A stretch of 64,000 nucleotides of DNA from Ophthalmolycus amberensis (lineage: Eukaryota; Chordata; Actinopteri; Perciformes; Zoarcidae): NCBI GenBank assembly GCA_024529925.1, contig JAFEUB010001056.1:20001-84000 (forward strand). The letters run 5' to 3'. Shown here in pieces: positions 1-14,100 of this stretch (positions are counted from its first letter, which is position 1; each line of letters starts with the position of its first letter). The notes under the pieces were generated by a model, which worked only from the letters and a program-made list of their open reading frames with translations, searched no databases and was not told where the DNA came from. The position numbers and the translations under genes were made by a program.

Positions 1-735
1 TTTCTGAGTGTTGATTGTTTCTGAGTGTTGATTGTTTCTGAGTGTTGATTGTTTCTGAGTGTTGATTGTTTCTGAGTGTTGATTGTTTCTGAGTGTTGAT
101 TGTTTCTGAGTGTTGATTGTTTCTGAGTGTTGATTGTTTCTGAGTGTTGATTGTTTCTGAGTGTTGATTGTTTCTGAGTGTTGATTGTTTCTGAGTGTTG
201 ATTGTTTCTGAGTGTTGATTGTTTCTGAGTGTTCATTGTTTTTGAGTGTTTGATTCTGCGTGTTGATTGTTTCTCAGTTTGATTGTTTCCGAGTGTTTAA
301 TTGTTGCCGAGTGTTGATTGTTTCTGAGTGTTGATTGTTTCTGAGTGTTGATTGTTTCTGAGTGTTGATTGTTTCTGAGTGTTGATTGTTTCTGAGTGTT
401 GATTGTTTTTGAGTGTTTGATTCTGCGTGTTGATTGTTTCTCAGTTTGATTGTTTCCGAGTGTTAATTGTTTCTCAGTTTGATTGTTTCCGAGTATTGAT
501 TGTTTCTCAGTTTGATTGTTTCCGAGTGTTAATTGTTTCTCAGTTTGATTGTTTCCGAGTGTTGATTGTTTGAGTGTTGATTGTTTGAGTGTTGATTGTT
601 TGAGTGTTGATTGTTTGAGTGTTGATTGTTTGAGTGTTGATTGTTTGAGTGTTGATTGTTTCCGAGTGTTGATTGTTTCTCAGTTTGATTGTTTCCGAGT
701 GTTGATTGTTTCCGAGTGTTTGATCGTGTTCAGAG
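1..735. repeat. Minisatellite, 17-bp unit with a 15-bp sub-array
   Basis: The first ~735 bases are almost wholly a tandem array of a 17-bp unit (TTTCTGAGTGTTGATTG and variants). The left edge is cut by the window. Bases 1-225 are nearly perfect, 230-560 carry point and indel variants (TTTCCGAG, TTTCTCAG, TTTTTGAG), and about 569-660 is a homogeneous sub-array of a 15-bp form lacking two bases. The array lies upstream of, and probably inside an intron of, the plus-strand gene that follows. The 67-codon open frame here merely reads the 15-bp unit as a 5-residue repeat and is not a gene. Confidence 0.95.
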
Positions 736-833
736 CAAACAATAAAGAATGAATCTGAATCTGTTGGTGGCTGATAGTGAGTGTCACGTTCTCTGATGGT
801 CTCTTCTGTCCTGTCTACCTGTCCCTACCTCAG

Positions 834-2902
834 GTCATGGGGAGATTTGCTGTTGGACATATTTCCCAGCTTGCTGTGCAACCGCAGCAAGACTGATGTC
901 AGCCTGAGAGAGGGCATGCCCAGAGGCCTCTTACTGGTAAAACTCTTTGTTTGGATTAGTGACACAACTCAAAGTTCCACTTAATTTGGCTTCTGCGACG
1001 GCGACAGACGAGGCTGGAGGGATTGTGTTTTTCGGTTGTCCGTCTGACTATCTGTCCGTCCGGTTCATTCTCTGTAAAGTGCATCATTTAAATTTAAATT
1101 TAAACTGAAACAATATCTGGTTAAATATGATAATGATAATAATCTTAAACACAACACATTTAAACAAGGATAAATAGACGACAAAGAGAGGCTAAGATGT
1201 ATAAGTGAAATTTTAGTTTCAGTGCATGGCTGCATGCTCAGTGTGTAGTAAAAGAATATTGTACAAGAACACGAGGAATGTTTTGTATTTGAGCAAAACG
1301 CTGAAAAAACCCAGCTTTTGATCTGACTAATAAATGATCAATATAATAGTTGGCCCTAATATGCAGTCGTTAATATGCAGCCCTACTCAGTAACACCTTG
1401 AGCAAATTTGACAAAAACGTCTACGTTGGACTCAAGGATGAACTGATTAGAATTTGCTGGTCAAAGGTCCCTGTGGCCAGTTTTTGGCCACGAGTCAAGA
1501 ATTATTAATCGGATAAAATGATGAATTCATGACATTTTAGACAGATATGGATTTAAACTGATCCATCACTGGTTGGCGGAGGCGTACTGCTACAAGGTGG
1601 TAGTTCTAGTCCATACTTTATTCAGGATTCAGCACTTAAAGAGGCCTTAACACCGACTGTCTGGGTTTGTAGGGTAACAGTGAAAACCTGGACAACGGCA
1701 GGACGCTGGCCGCCGGCCTCAGATCTCTGGCTGATGAACTGGAAAACGGGATGCAGGAAGTCCGCTCCACTCACATGAAGAGAGACTTCATCACAAACAG
1801 ACTGCCACCGTACAGCCAGCAGGAGCTGCTTGAACCATGTGAGCTTGTTTGTATGTGTTCAAACTATGTGCACAGTGATAGAATTCACTTTTGCCATATT
1901 GTGCACATGTGCATCTAACTGTGTGTGTGTTTGTGTGTCACAGCTGGGAAGATTCCTGCCTTGGAGGATATGGTGTGTTTGAGGTTTAAAGACCATATGG
2001 TGATGACAGTGGAGCCCAGCCAAGAGACAACAGTAAGTCCATCAGATATCCAGGCAAACAGAAAAGATTGAAGTCAGTGCCATGCTCAGCGCTGTGTGTG
2101 TGTGTGTGTGTGTTTCTCAGGATGAGGCCACAGAGATGGTAGTCTTTGTCTTACACTCTTTGAAGAACCAGCGGGAGAGCCACATGATGGGTGGCAGTTG
2201 TGATGAAGAGGACCACCAGGACATCTCCAGGGTAAGCTGTTGAACTCCGTGCTCCTCGATGAAGTGCCTCTGCTTTTCCTTCTCCTTTTGAAAGAGAAGG
2301 CTGGCACAATGACAACACCACGTTGAAACGCCGTTGGCTGACCACGAGAGACTGTACAAAACCTCTTCATGATAACCGATATTCAACTTTGGACGGCTGT
2401 GTATACTCTTCATCTGGCGTCACTCAACCGATCGGTGTCATCCTGGATTCAACACCTCCCTTCCTGCTACTCATGTTTTGTATGTTTATGTAGTCTTTGG
2501 GCTCAAATCTTCATTATGTATCTCTGGCCTGCACGTTGTTTCTTTAAGTTTTGTGTTACCTTCATGACTGCCTTTATGAATATAAATATATATACATATC
2601 AATAGGAATATATATATGTATATATATATATATGTGTATATGTATCTGATAGCACTGGACACAGACTGACATCTGAAGCCCTCTGTGCTGCACCGACAAC
2701 ATTCATCCCTTGATCTCTGTGATGTATCCATTTGGCTTTGTCTCTGCAGGGCCTGCAGTTCCCCCTGTCCCACCTCCAGGCTCTGCGGCAGCTCCAACAG
2801 GCACAGCAGCTGGCCGTGGCCGAGCTCCAGCTGCCCACACAGGAGGCCAAACTCAGTCTGGTCCTGGCTCTCTGGAGTGAGAGCCTGCTGGTTGTGCTAT
2901 AG
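834..2902 (+). CDS. Unrecognised protein, last five coding exons (5' part outside window)
   Basis: Five exons with good splice sites join in one frame: 834-936, 1673-1838, 1944-2032, 2121-2231 and 2750-2902, ending in TAG at 2900-2902. They encode about 207 C-terminal residues. The first exon begins with one base completing an upstream codon, so the gene starts left of the window. The peptide is soluble-looking and rich in Leu, Glu and Gln. Recognisable stretches are GDLLLDIFPSLLCNRS, RDFITNRLPPYSQQELLEP, an acidic patch (CDEEDHQD) and a Leu/Gln-rich helical C-terminus (SHLQALRQLQQAQQLAVAEL). I see no transmembrane segment, zinc site or catalytic motif, and I cannot assign a family. Acceptors at 1944 and 2121 are preceded by TG repeats. 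An AATAAA lies about 100 nt past the stop. Long intron 937-1672 holds nothing I recognise; 2232-2749 holds an AT-rich (TA)n stretch near 2582-2645. The frame-consistent joins support a real gene; its identity is open. Confidence 0.75.
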
Positions 2903-3003
2903 CACACCACTCCGTCAACATATCACCGAAGTGACGTGTTGATATTCATGAATACCTCCTAAATATTCCTGTCTTACCGTGTGTTTTGATCTGGATCCCC
3001 CTG

Positions 3004-3009
3004 AATAAA
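3004..3009 (+). terminator. Poly(A) signal of the plus-strand gene
   Basis: AATAAA lies 102 nt after the TAG stop at 2902. It is the first hexamer downstream of that stop, so it is the likely 3'-end signal. It supports the exon model and a short 3' UTR. Confidence 0.65.
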
Positions 3010-3029
3010 GCTGCCACACCTCCAGCAGT

Positions 3030-3725
3030 GCAGATGTAGCTTTTTGAAGTACAGCTTCACACCAGCATTTGTGATAGAGAGCTGAAGTGTTGAAGTGCGG
3101 GCTAGCCTCTGGAACTCAATAGTCTCATTCAAGGTTTCTGAATATGTGGTGTGTGTGTATATATAGAAATGGTTTACTTTTCCTTCTAAGACACATCTGT
3201 TACATCATTGTAATCAACCAAAGCTCCTATTCTAAATTAATTTTCCCAAACTTTGTAATCTCCGCTGTCCAAAACCGGTCGAGCCGTGACATTAAAGGCG
3301 GATGTAGTCGACACGAGGTCAGCAGGAGTCGCACCGTAAATGTCTACGCAACAGGTTGATTCATAGTTATTTGATACCGCAGCGCTACACGGGTAGTAAT
3401 GTATGATCGAGCGGGATCGTGCTTTGATTATATTCTTCACAGTAGTCTTTGTAAGATGTGTTTCTGAAAAGTTAGTTTTATTGATCTATTTATCTTGAGG
3501 CATACACGATACCCAATATTGCTATAGTTCTCCATTTTATCACATCCATTTCTGAGTTTCTGTTCCAACATCTTGGACTTTTCTGGCGATTATAGATCCT
3601 TATGAATTCTCCCCTAAGGTCATGCCCTTTTCCATCGAGGTCAAGAAAAATGGGTTAGGAACACAGTATACACACACGCGACCTGATGCCACAAAGACGC
3701 AACCACGCTGTAACAAAAGATTTTC
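3030..3725. other. Convergent intergenic spacer, nothing recognised
   Basis: About 700 bp between the two convergent poly(A) signals (plus-strand gene on the left, xrn1 on the right). No ORF, RNA gene or repeat family that I can support is present. Confidence 0.6.
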
Positions 3726-5451
3726 TTTATTAAATGGATATTTACAGCACATTCCTGGATCAAAACAGCAAGTCATTATCTCTTCATATTGAGAATTCTC
3801 TACTTTGTTTCATTTACCAAAAAAAAAGAAATACAACAGGTGTGCTTCAATTTCCAAAATGTTTTAAAAGCTCCTCTTGAGTCCTCTGTTCTCAGTCTTA
3901 AAACACAACATTGTGCCTAAAGACACTTCACCTCCATCACTAGCTCTACTCGCAATCATTAGATCACAAAAGAGCCCAAGACTGTCTATAAAATGGGTAT
4001 CCATAAAATCCATGAAACAGAAAAAAACTTAAAATGATAAATTCTATGTGTGTGTTCTTTTGTAGATAAATCCAGATTTCAAATGAGCCCAGCAGCTTCA
4101 GAAAGTCCTCAGAGACCTGGAGGAACGTCCCAAACGCATGTCTCAGTATATTAGCTCTGTTTAGTCTTTGGCTGCATTTACATCGATCACAAGAACTCAT
4201 TTTCAACACTTACATATGTATCATAGTTCAATGCTTACTTGATCAAGTTGTAAAGGTCACCAATTATCCTCAAGCCTCAGAAGATGGACTCTAACACGGA
4301 GTTACTTCTGAAATGTGGCTGAAGTATGACTGAACAAATCTCACAGATTAGTTTGTAGACGGCAACAATAAAATAAGGACTTCCTTACCAGGTCCAGTTC
4401 ATGAAAAATAAACATTAAAAAAAAGAAGGCTGGCAATTTCAACACTGTAGGTGGGATATAATTCTGCATTATGTGCATTCAACTTCTTTACTTTGGCCGT
4501 GTCGTCAACAAACCATAACAAAAAAATGAAAGTATAAAAACTGCAGCAAGGCGTCAAAAGTGTGAAGGAAATAAAATCAGGAAAAGATTAAAATCAATCC
4601 TGGCCTGATTAACACCGCTGATCCGAACCCCACAGAGCAGACAACGCTTCACATACTGATCAGTCTGTACGAGCACAGCTGTGATAGAAGGCCCATTTTT
4701 ATGCATAATTAATAATTAAAAACAAAAGACGGCATCGCATGAGGTCAAACGAGTTTTCTAAATGACTTCGTATGTCAACAAGTATACAGAAAGAAAAGCA
4801 GGAAGTATGTAGAACCAAGAGGACTTCTTCTACTACGCATATTTAACGAAGACATTTCACTCAACCAGACGGAGCTCAGTGAACAACCACAGGAAGTAAA
4901 ACCCTCGTTCTCCATTTCTACCAGTTGAAACCAGGCGATTGTTTTTGAATATCCTTCCATTTAACTACACGATCAGTGAGCGAACGTTTATCACAAAACA
5001 GGGTTGCTTGATCTGTGCGACGTTCATCTGAAAAATAAAATAAAAGCTGAAATGAACAGTTTGAATTGAAGTGCACTGATATACTGATTCAAAGATATAA
5101 GACTTAAATCACTTCTTCTAAGAAGAGGAATCGATCCATGAAATCAACCTCTTTTACTCCCGAAGAAAAAACAAAACAAATCTATCCCAGAATGCACCTC
5201 ACTCTTCTAGCCACACCAGTAAACACTGTACAGCGACCTGTTACCAACACGCCGAAGTTAACATAGAACTACAAAGACCAGGTCACGTGACACAACAGAA
5301 GAGGTGAAAGGTCAACTGAATTCTGTCCTTCAAAAAAGGTTCGAGTGAAAAGAAACTTTCGCACTGATGAGGTTTTGATCAGAGATGCTGAGTCAGGCTT
5401 TAAAACAGCAGCTTAAAAACAACACACAGACACACACACACACACAGCTCA
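3726..5451 (-). other. xrn1: xrn1 3' UTR with AATAAA at 3726-3731
   Basis: On the minus strand the sequence after the xrn1 stop codon (complement of 5452-5454) runs without coding signal to an AATAAA at 3726-3731. This gives a 3' UTR of about 1.7 kb. It is A/T-rich with several A-runs and a short (TG)n just after the stop (near 5428-5446). The short ORFs in this stretch are not conserved-looking. The exact cleavage site cannot be seen. Confidence 0.7.
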
Positions 5452-8400
5452 TCACTCAGAGACTTTAGCCGCCTCAAAGTTGACAGCCAGCTTTCTGTGC
5501 TTCTTCTTGGAGGAGGAGCCGGGGGTGTGGCCTGTCGCTGGGACATTTTGCAGAGGGGGCGTGTGCGGTGCTGCCGGCGTTTCCGCCAGACCGAGACTCC
5601 CCGGGGAGTGGTTGCTGTTGGCGGCGTACTGGTGCGGCTGGTCGAATTTACCGCCCTGGGGTTCCCCCTGAGCCAGTGAATGGCCGAAGGGCTGGTTCTG
5701 GGATCTCTGCGATTGGTTTCTGGACACAGTGTGGGCGGCGCTGTAGAACTCTCGTGTGTCCTGGTTCTTTTTGTTGGCCGAGACTCGCTTCTTCGTCACC
5801 TGTTCGGGTCCCAGGACAAGGAAGGGTGGGTTACCATGACTGTAGCATTAGGGGCTGTTCACACCGAGACGCCTCTGACTTGGCCAAACATGACGTTGTT
5901 CGACCTCGGTGTGATCAGCGCCTGCCTTCAGAAGGAATACAGTTCACACGTGTAAATCGACTAACCTGTAACGGAATAAACTGGTTGTGTGAGCCGATTG
6001 GCAGCGTTGCAGGCTGGGGGGGGCAGGCGGCACCAGGGAAGGTTCCCACTGGTCCAAAGAACGACTGGTTCTGGTGGTGGTGAGGAGGCAGAGGCATTCC
6101 CCACAGGGGGGCAGGGCCAAAACCCTGGGGCAACAGCAAACCACCTGGAGAAAAGGTTCAAATGTATTTATTTATACGACTCGTTATCTCTAGAACATCT
6201 CAAATGACAATAAAGGAAATGGAATAAAAGGACAGAAAACCAACAAATAAAGTGAGACGTGACTTTGACTTGAATGTTGCACAAATTGTAGACAAGAAAT
6301 TTCTGAAAAAGCTGTGATATATGGTGAAGGCAACACTTCAAACAATGGCCGTGGAATTGTAGATATGTTCCTAATTTGTGAGAGAGGAAGACTGACCTTG
6401 TTGGTTGAAGACCCCGGGGGGCATGGGTCCTAAGGGTGGGGGTCGGATCTGACCCATTCCTGGGTATAGAGGAGGAGGAGGGAGGGGGAAGCCAGACCCC
6501 ACTGAGTTCTACAGATGAGACAGAGATGCTTCAACTGTAGGTGTGAACTAGAAAACCTGATGAACATTCACCAGCTGCTCAGAGGAAACCTGGTCTCAAG
6601 CTAAAGCTTTCCATAGCTCACAGTTCAGGCAGAAACACTCTTTAGTGGATACTTTGGTACAAAGCGAGTGTTAAAACTGTGATTTATGAGCCGCTGTAAA
6701 GGAGCCCCATCTCTTGTGAGCTACATGTCCTATTAATCCTCTTCATCCCCTGAGACAAGAAGCCACAATAACACATTCAAATAAAATGAGAAGCCGTTTG
6801 GATGTTATCAAATGGTCTTCTTACTGAATTTAAACTCACTTCTGTCCATTTTTGATAACTAATTCGGACAAAAATATCTCACAAAAGGAACAAATAGTGC
6901 AAATGATTTTTTGAGTTCAAAAGATCAAAACAAGATTGCTGACACACCCACAAATTATTACAAGCACACACTCTCACAGACATTAACACGCGTGTGTGTG
7001 CGTGTGTGTGTGTGTGTGTGCGCGTGTGTGTCGTACCAGTCTCTGGAGGGCAAAGAAGGCAGCTTTCTCCATGGCATCGTTTTCTGATTGGCACTGTGGA
7101 CCGTGAACCATCAACCCATTGGACAGCTTCACCTGACACACGACTGCCCGGCCCTGTGGAGGCAGAGGGGCGTTAGTGCAACCTTCTAGGCGTAGATCTG
7201 CACAATGCAGGTAAATAAAGCGCGCACAAACTACAACGTTTTTGCAGTAGAGTGCCGATCTCGGGCAGGTGTGCCTGAAACGACCGCTGCCGTTATGATC
7301 GAATGAATTTAACCCCCAATTGGCCAAAACCCCCCGTTTAGGCTGCAAGTGTATTACACTTGTTTTTCATTCGCACCGCTCACACTGCAGATCACACTCA
7401 TTTTAATCTATGCAGATGTCTGCGCAGGCATATGGATTTAGGCTTCGAGTTGAAAACACTAGTGTAAATGTGAGGTTGATGCCGAATGAATAACTGGCTG
7501 GCCTCAGAGCAGCTGTATGTAGTTCTGTCAGATAAACAATAACAATGAGCAAAGTGTTTTCTCCCACTCGCCTGCAGCCCTACTGATCGGTGAAGGGTGA
7601 GAGTAGTTAGTGAGGAGTCAATCAATAGCAACATCAAACTGAGTCAATCCAACCAGAAGAGATCCTTAAATGAGCAGCCTAAATATGATGCGTTTGGCGC
7701 TGTGGACACACAACCTGGCAGAGACAATAATAAAAGTGTGTTGCAGAAGACGAACCTGTCTACTGCCTATGTAGCTGAAATCGGGTGGAGCCATTCCCAA
7801 CCCCACACAGACACACGCCAGCTCCGACACCTTAGTGGTCAGCACGGCGCTGGAGAGGTTGGCAGGGCCGGCCAATGGGGGGGGAGCCATCGCAGCGGAG
7901 TCACCGTGGGGGGCGCTCATGTTCGCTGCTGGAAGGAGAGAACATGGGACGAAAGGGAGCGGGGGGACATGGATTAAGTTGTACACAGACTCTACTGGGT
8001 TTGTACATGTGCTTGTAGTACATGTACCTGTGGTACTTGGTAGTATTTGGTTACTTACCGAGTTTCTTGGACGACCGTCGCCTGTTGTGCTGCTGGCTGC
8101 CGGTGTCAGCGGCCTCCTGGGAAGAAGGACTTCCTGTTCCAGCGCCGTCAATCTTTAGCATCTCCTTCAGCATCAGGGTTCCCTTCTGCACCGAACAAAC
8201 ACTCATATCAATACTCATTTAATAACTTCGGTTCTCGTGACATCACGAACGGTGATAGAACGACAGGATAGACATTAAATGATGGTACGCATGTTCTTGA
8301 GGATTTCAAGGACCTAAAATTAGTCTGTGACAATTTATCATATCAGCAAAAAGTTTAAACAATAAAGTGTACCGGTAACTTGATTTTGTGGAGGAAGACA

Positions 8401-9529
8401 CACTACTATCATTTTTGATATTTTAAGACCAATAGGCAGAGTGCTATGTCTAATTCTGCCATTAGATATTTTCCTTGGACCGTTTTTATTTGTCATTTTT
8501 AAAAAGGAAGGTTCTTACTCCTCCCACATACCTTCTTTGCATCACAAGAACACTGTGATCTTAAGCGACCTCCGTCTGTGACACTCACCATGGCGAAGGA
8601 CTGCGGGGAAAGCGGGCCGTCTGATTGGCTGCTGGGTCCCGGTGGAGGAGCAGGAGGGGGAGGAGTCTGCTGGCTACCCGTGGAGATCTTCAGACTGGCT
8701 ATCAGCTCCTCAAACTCAGACGAAGCCTGAGGAGGAGAAATATGTGACGGTTCCACCGTCGGTATAAATCAGTAGATGCAACATTACGTTACGCTATTTG
8801 ACCTGCTGTGTATGTTTACAATCTCATTCAACGAGTCAGTACAGAGTAGATTTAGGTTTAGTCAAGTAGGTGACTTGACCAGCTGAGTTCTCAGTCAAAT
8901 TTAGCACGGATTGCTAGCTCTCAACAGCATTGGTCTGTTAGCTAAACCCACGTCTTCAACAGGTTCAGTGATCCAGTCGGAGAAAGGACATTAGTCCGTC
9001 AGCAGTTCACATCAAGCAAGAAATGTAGGTAAATTCTTCATGACTTTTTGGAATGATCGTCATTGTGACGAGTCCATCAGGAGTTCTGCTGAAGGCGTTA
9101 ACCTTTCCAATCAAACATGTATTCATTAAAACAACTCATTTACAGTGAGCGAGGCTCTTCAACCGCTCCTCATTATCAAATCAAATCCATGTTGGTTGAC
9201 CGGAAATTGTGACTCAATTTTTAACATGAATGTATGACAGTAGATGAGTTTCTGTCTGATAGTAATAGGTTCCCAAATAGGTTCATAATATTGAATCTAT
9301 TTGGGATTTCTACATAAAATATATGTAGAATGAAGAATAGCAAAGAAAGTTTTCACATATTAAGTTCAGACAAATTAAAACAAAATCAAATGCACAATTA
9401 TGAGATGATGATCATCATGATTAACAGCAGGAAGTTATAAAATATAAATCTTCCATTTACATTCCAATTACAGCAAGTTAAAAAACTGGACCCATATGTC
9501 ATAAAGAACAATAGGTTCAAAAGGAGATT

Positions 9530-9602
<73 letters not shown>

Positions 9603-11129
9603 TGTGTACCTTATTGGCTGTGCTCTGTGGGGGGAAAAGGGAGTTGGCGTCTTCATTTTTCTTCAACAGTCTGATTCCGGTAACTGGGACCTGCAAAGTA
9701 CACACAGCAACAGTATTCTAGCCACATATTCACACACATGTAAATATAACAGATCTGCATCCTATACAATCAAATACAGCTCAGTGAATACACAAACCTA
9801 CATACACCATCTATGGATCTCTAGTCCTACAGCAGTCTCTATAAACAGATATTGATCCACACATGCAGCTCAGAGCCGGTGACCTGACATGCTGCAGTGT
9901 TGTGCTTTGAGCATTCAGACATGTGCATACTTACGGCATTGTTGGACTGCGGGTTCTTCCCCTGTTGGACAAGTCCTTCCTAGAGTTGGAAACACACACG
10001 TTGTTTTATTTTATGCTTTAACACACTCAGTCACATCTTCAAGAGTCCGTGGAAGACGGTCCATTCATAGACTCCATATTAGTCTTTTGTCATTCTCAAT
10101 ATTAAAAACAAACGCCTCCATCCTCTCTCACACAGACATACATTGTGCCAATGAGCAGGAGGCTTGAGAGGAGGACCAGAGTTCTGCAGAGACTGCCACA
10201 CGTTGCTGTACTCCTGCAGAAGTGGAGAGACGCGCACAAAATAAGAAGATGCATACATTTGTCAGATCACATGGTTAAAATGGGCGACACACAAAGAAGA
10301 CCCCCCGCTTACCTTGGCCTGTTGTTTCTGGATGGGACCCTTAGAGGGAGAGCTCCTGCTGCCCTGGGAGGCTGCCTTCCCCCCACTGTGTTTATTGTTA
10401 TGCTGCAGGAGTGGAGAGGTGGAATAGAGAAAGAAATGGCGAGGTGAGACACAAAATAATACATTTTTTAAAATGTAACGTGTTTGCGTGGGGCCGGCCT
10501 CCACCCTTACCTGTGCCGGTGTAAAGGGGGAACGTGGAGAGTGGTTCAGACCGGGCGGCTGCCGTTGGGAGTTGAAGTTGGCGGCTGTGGTCGGCTGAGG
10601 TTTGACAATGGCGGTGAGTTTGTGGGAGTTGTGATCCACTCGCGCTCCGTGGGAAAAGTTAATGAGAGCGCAGGGGGGGAGGCGGTAACCACGAGGGGAC
10701 GCACACCTGAAGAGGGAGGAGTCATATGTCTGGGTCACAAATCATGCTGGTGTAGAGGAGGCGGCTTTTACTTATACACCAATATATTACACGACTCTGA
10801 GCAACAGTCACACTGCAGATGTGATTACCTGATGTTGAGACCTCCAGCAAATTCCTCATCAAAGATCACTTCGTAGAGAACCTCTGCCTCATGCTCCGCT
10901 GAAGGCACAAAGACAGACACAATGTGAAGGTGTGGGGACTCTTCATAGTGTCTCCTTCAGATCATGGACGCTGTAACAGTATGAAGAAGTCCCAACCTCC
11001 TTTGATGCCGATGACGGTTCCCCTGAGCCCCAGTGGGACGGAGAAGCTCTCCCTGGTGTTGATGACTCTGTCGAACAGGCGATACTCTGAATCCGGGTCT
11101 GGAACCACCCCCTGCTGCTGCGCCAAGGG
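5452..11129 (-). CDS. xrn1: xrn1 exons 28-41: SH3-like domain and low-complexity tail
   Basis: Exons: 10997-11129, 10829-10898, 10511-10706, 10313-10402, 10142-10213, 9935-9979, 9610-9690, 8589-8726, 8059-8185, 7756-7925, 7037-7153, 6397-6508, 5966-6144, 5452-5799 (residues 1076-1700). Exons 28-30 carry the SH3-like block (FSVPLGLRGTVIGIKG; RGYRLPPCALINFSHGARVD). The rest is a Pro/Ser/Gln-rich, probably disordered tail. Kept landmarks are LSPQSFAM, KGTLMLKEMLKIDG and the segment VCQVKLSNGLMVHGPQC..AMEKAAFFALQRL, which looks like the end of a double-stranded-RNA-binding fold (inference). Further landmarks are SHNQFIPLQVTKKR and the basic terminus. Family members use this tail to contact decapping factors. 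Introns 8186-8588 and 8727-9609 hold nothing else I recognise. Confidence 0.95.
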
Positions 11130-14100
11130 CTACACACACACACACACACACACAAACAAAATTAAAATACGGAATATTAGTGGACCATTTTCCCCGTTCA
11201 AAAACTTTCACATCCAGGCCGACACGAATATCTATTCCACCCAAAATGTAAGTGTTACACCGTCACGCGATCATCAACTCAGTGACGTCATTGTTGCTTT
11301 CACTAATATTTAACACGCAGGAGACGAGCTCGTTATTAAATGCGCCACACTGGTGGAAAACGTACAATGTGGTCACATTTCCTCTGGGTGGCGCCAAAGC
11401 AGCATGTGCCTTCAAATGCTGAGCTTCATTGGTCTACATGTGTTTACAATACGTCATACATGGCCTTCAATACGTCATACATGGCCTTCAATACGTCATA
11501 CATGGCCTTCAATACAAGGTCATTAATAATAAAAATAGATGAGGTGAATGTTGGCATGTAGAGTGAAGTACTTTGGGTGGTTAGAAGACTAGAAAAGCGT
11601 CCTATGAAAGCCCGTTTACCATTTCAACCAACCATTTAATTCACAGAAGATAATTCTCACCGCTGAGAAGCTGGAATAAGACAATCTTTGGCTTTTTGTG
11701 CTTGAAGAATTAGCTACATAACTATTTCAATAATTAAGTTTCAATTATTAAAATAGTAAATTAAAAAAATTTCGGCAACAATTAATGAATTTTTTAAAAT
11801 AGGGATGGAAATATTTTCTATCTCTTCATTTCTTGACAAAAAGCAAAGCTAATCCTTTCACATGTGATTGTCAGTGTTCCTTTTTTTTATATCTGCCTTC
11901 TGACGACAAACATTAATTCATCAGCTTATTAACAATGTAACAATGAGTATTCTTTTTTTAAACAAGTATGATGTCAATGACTCGTTTTAAAAATGAGCAC
12001 TTTTCCAACTCTTCTTGGCTCTCACGAGGCCTGATTTAAAAGATCTAACAGCGATGTGAACACAATCTAAGTTAAGATCTTTCATGACGCGTGCAGGAAG
12101 TCAGCCAAAGATGAAAAAAAGTGCAGTAAACAGTTCAAAACTGCACCAGAGGAAGCTTGATGTGCAACTTCCCAGCATGCCCCCAGGGGATTTACCAATA
12201 TACACAAATGACACATTCAGGCAAAGAGCACTCACCCTGAAGAGGAGATGAGGCTTGACTGTCACACGGACCTTCTTGGTGCTCTTCTTCACCTGAGAGA
12301 GTGAGACAGAGAGAGGGGTGAGTTCACACCTCTGATGGAGTAACTGGAGGAGGCGTGCTGTAGTCTGAGCTCGTTTGAATGCGCGTCACCGTCACCTTGG
12401 CTTTCTCCACCGCCTCCTCGATCCTCTCCACGATGGCAGAGTCCAGCACCTGTAGGTCACATGACGTCCTGCCGATGGAGCTCACCGGGTGACCTTTCAA
12501 CCACGAGGTGATCTCAGCAACCTTCTCTGCCCTGTGGGGGGAGTCAGTATGAAGAGACCATCAATGAGTGCCCCGTCCTTTCAGGGAATAACCAAGTTAC
12601 ACTTTGTTCAAACTGAAAAACGTGCAATAGAGGTACAGCAGGAAGAAATGACCAGAGCTTATTTAGGTTGCAGTTCCTCCATTTCTTTATCTGACAGACA
12701 CATATTTAGGCTCTTCCTAGCCATGCTGCAATTTATATCATTATGTACCCCAAAATCACAAGAGATATGACTGAATACTACAGTGTGTGTGTGTTTACCC
12801 ATTCTGGTCCTCTGCAGGCCAGATGTCATCTTCATAGAAAACATCGTCGTGACTGTTTCTGGACACTAAGTTGAATACTTCAGAAAATCTAGAAAAGCAT
12901 AAAAATACAGTTTAAAATGTTGAAATATCAGAATCCGTTTATTGCCAATGTATGTTGCACATACAAGGAATGTGTCATGGCGGGTGGTGCAGAACATTAA
13001 ACAATCAACAACAATCAACACAGTGCAAGAAATAGAAACATTAAAATTTACAACAGAATAATAAAGTGCACAACAACAGATAACAGGACTATAAACAAGT
13101 ATGATGAAGTGTAATGTAAAGTGTAAAGTGTTAATACACAGACTCTGGATTAGTAGCTCATAAAACCCCACTTCTAGAAACTCTAACGATCCCCTTCATG
13201 TTTCTTTGGTTTACCTGTCGAGGTATTCGGACAGCAGTTCCTCCACAGCAGCAGAGTAGAGCCACTCCTTTTCGGTTCTCTTCGTGTATCCAGGAACCTC
13301 CTCGTTCTTCTTGCTGAACTTCAGGTTGAGGCCGACGTTAGCTTTCTGCTCCCCACAGGGGCTGAGAAGAGTGAAGGGGAAACATTGGTGCACACAAGGA
13401 CAGCAGGGGAAATACAGTTCTGATCAGTGGAACTCACAAAACACTTGACTACACAACAGGCAGTTTTTCAAACTACAAATATGCCTCTGTCCAAAAGGTC
13501 CTCAATTTTATCCCATCAGGCATCTGTCCAAAAATATAACTCATTCTAGAGAGTGACGGTAGCTATCTCCAATCTAGAATGGTCACTTCAGATTTAAACA
13601 GGCCATGAAAGTGTAAATTCTTACATATTAAAAAAAGAAAAAGATGTAAATGTGAGAACAGCAAAAGGTAAATCTTGTGTGTTCCTAACTTGGACCACTC
13701 ACTTCTTCTTCGAGCCTCTGCCAATGAAGATGCTTCCTGAGAAGCGGGACACGAGGTAGCTGGTGACGCCGAGACGAGATGCCAGAAAGTATCCGGGACT
13801 GTACTTCACACAGTACTTCTGCAAAATAAAAACACGTGAGGCACAAATGGAAAGTCTTCTCACAATCGACACCATTTCTCAACGGACTCGCACGACAGTG
13901 CGTCTCTTACATGCTGATTGTGGATCAAGGGCTCCAGCTGTGGCTCGTGCGGCACGTTGAAGACGACTCGCACCCGGCCGTCTTTAATGACGTCGCTCGA
14001 GTCTTGAACCTGTTGGAGTAGTAAGAGAGATGGTGATTCAGGAGACATTTCGATGAGCCAACGCGCCGCGTTCCACTATTGAGAAAGTGCTGTGAGCAGC

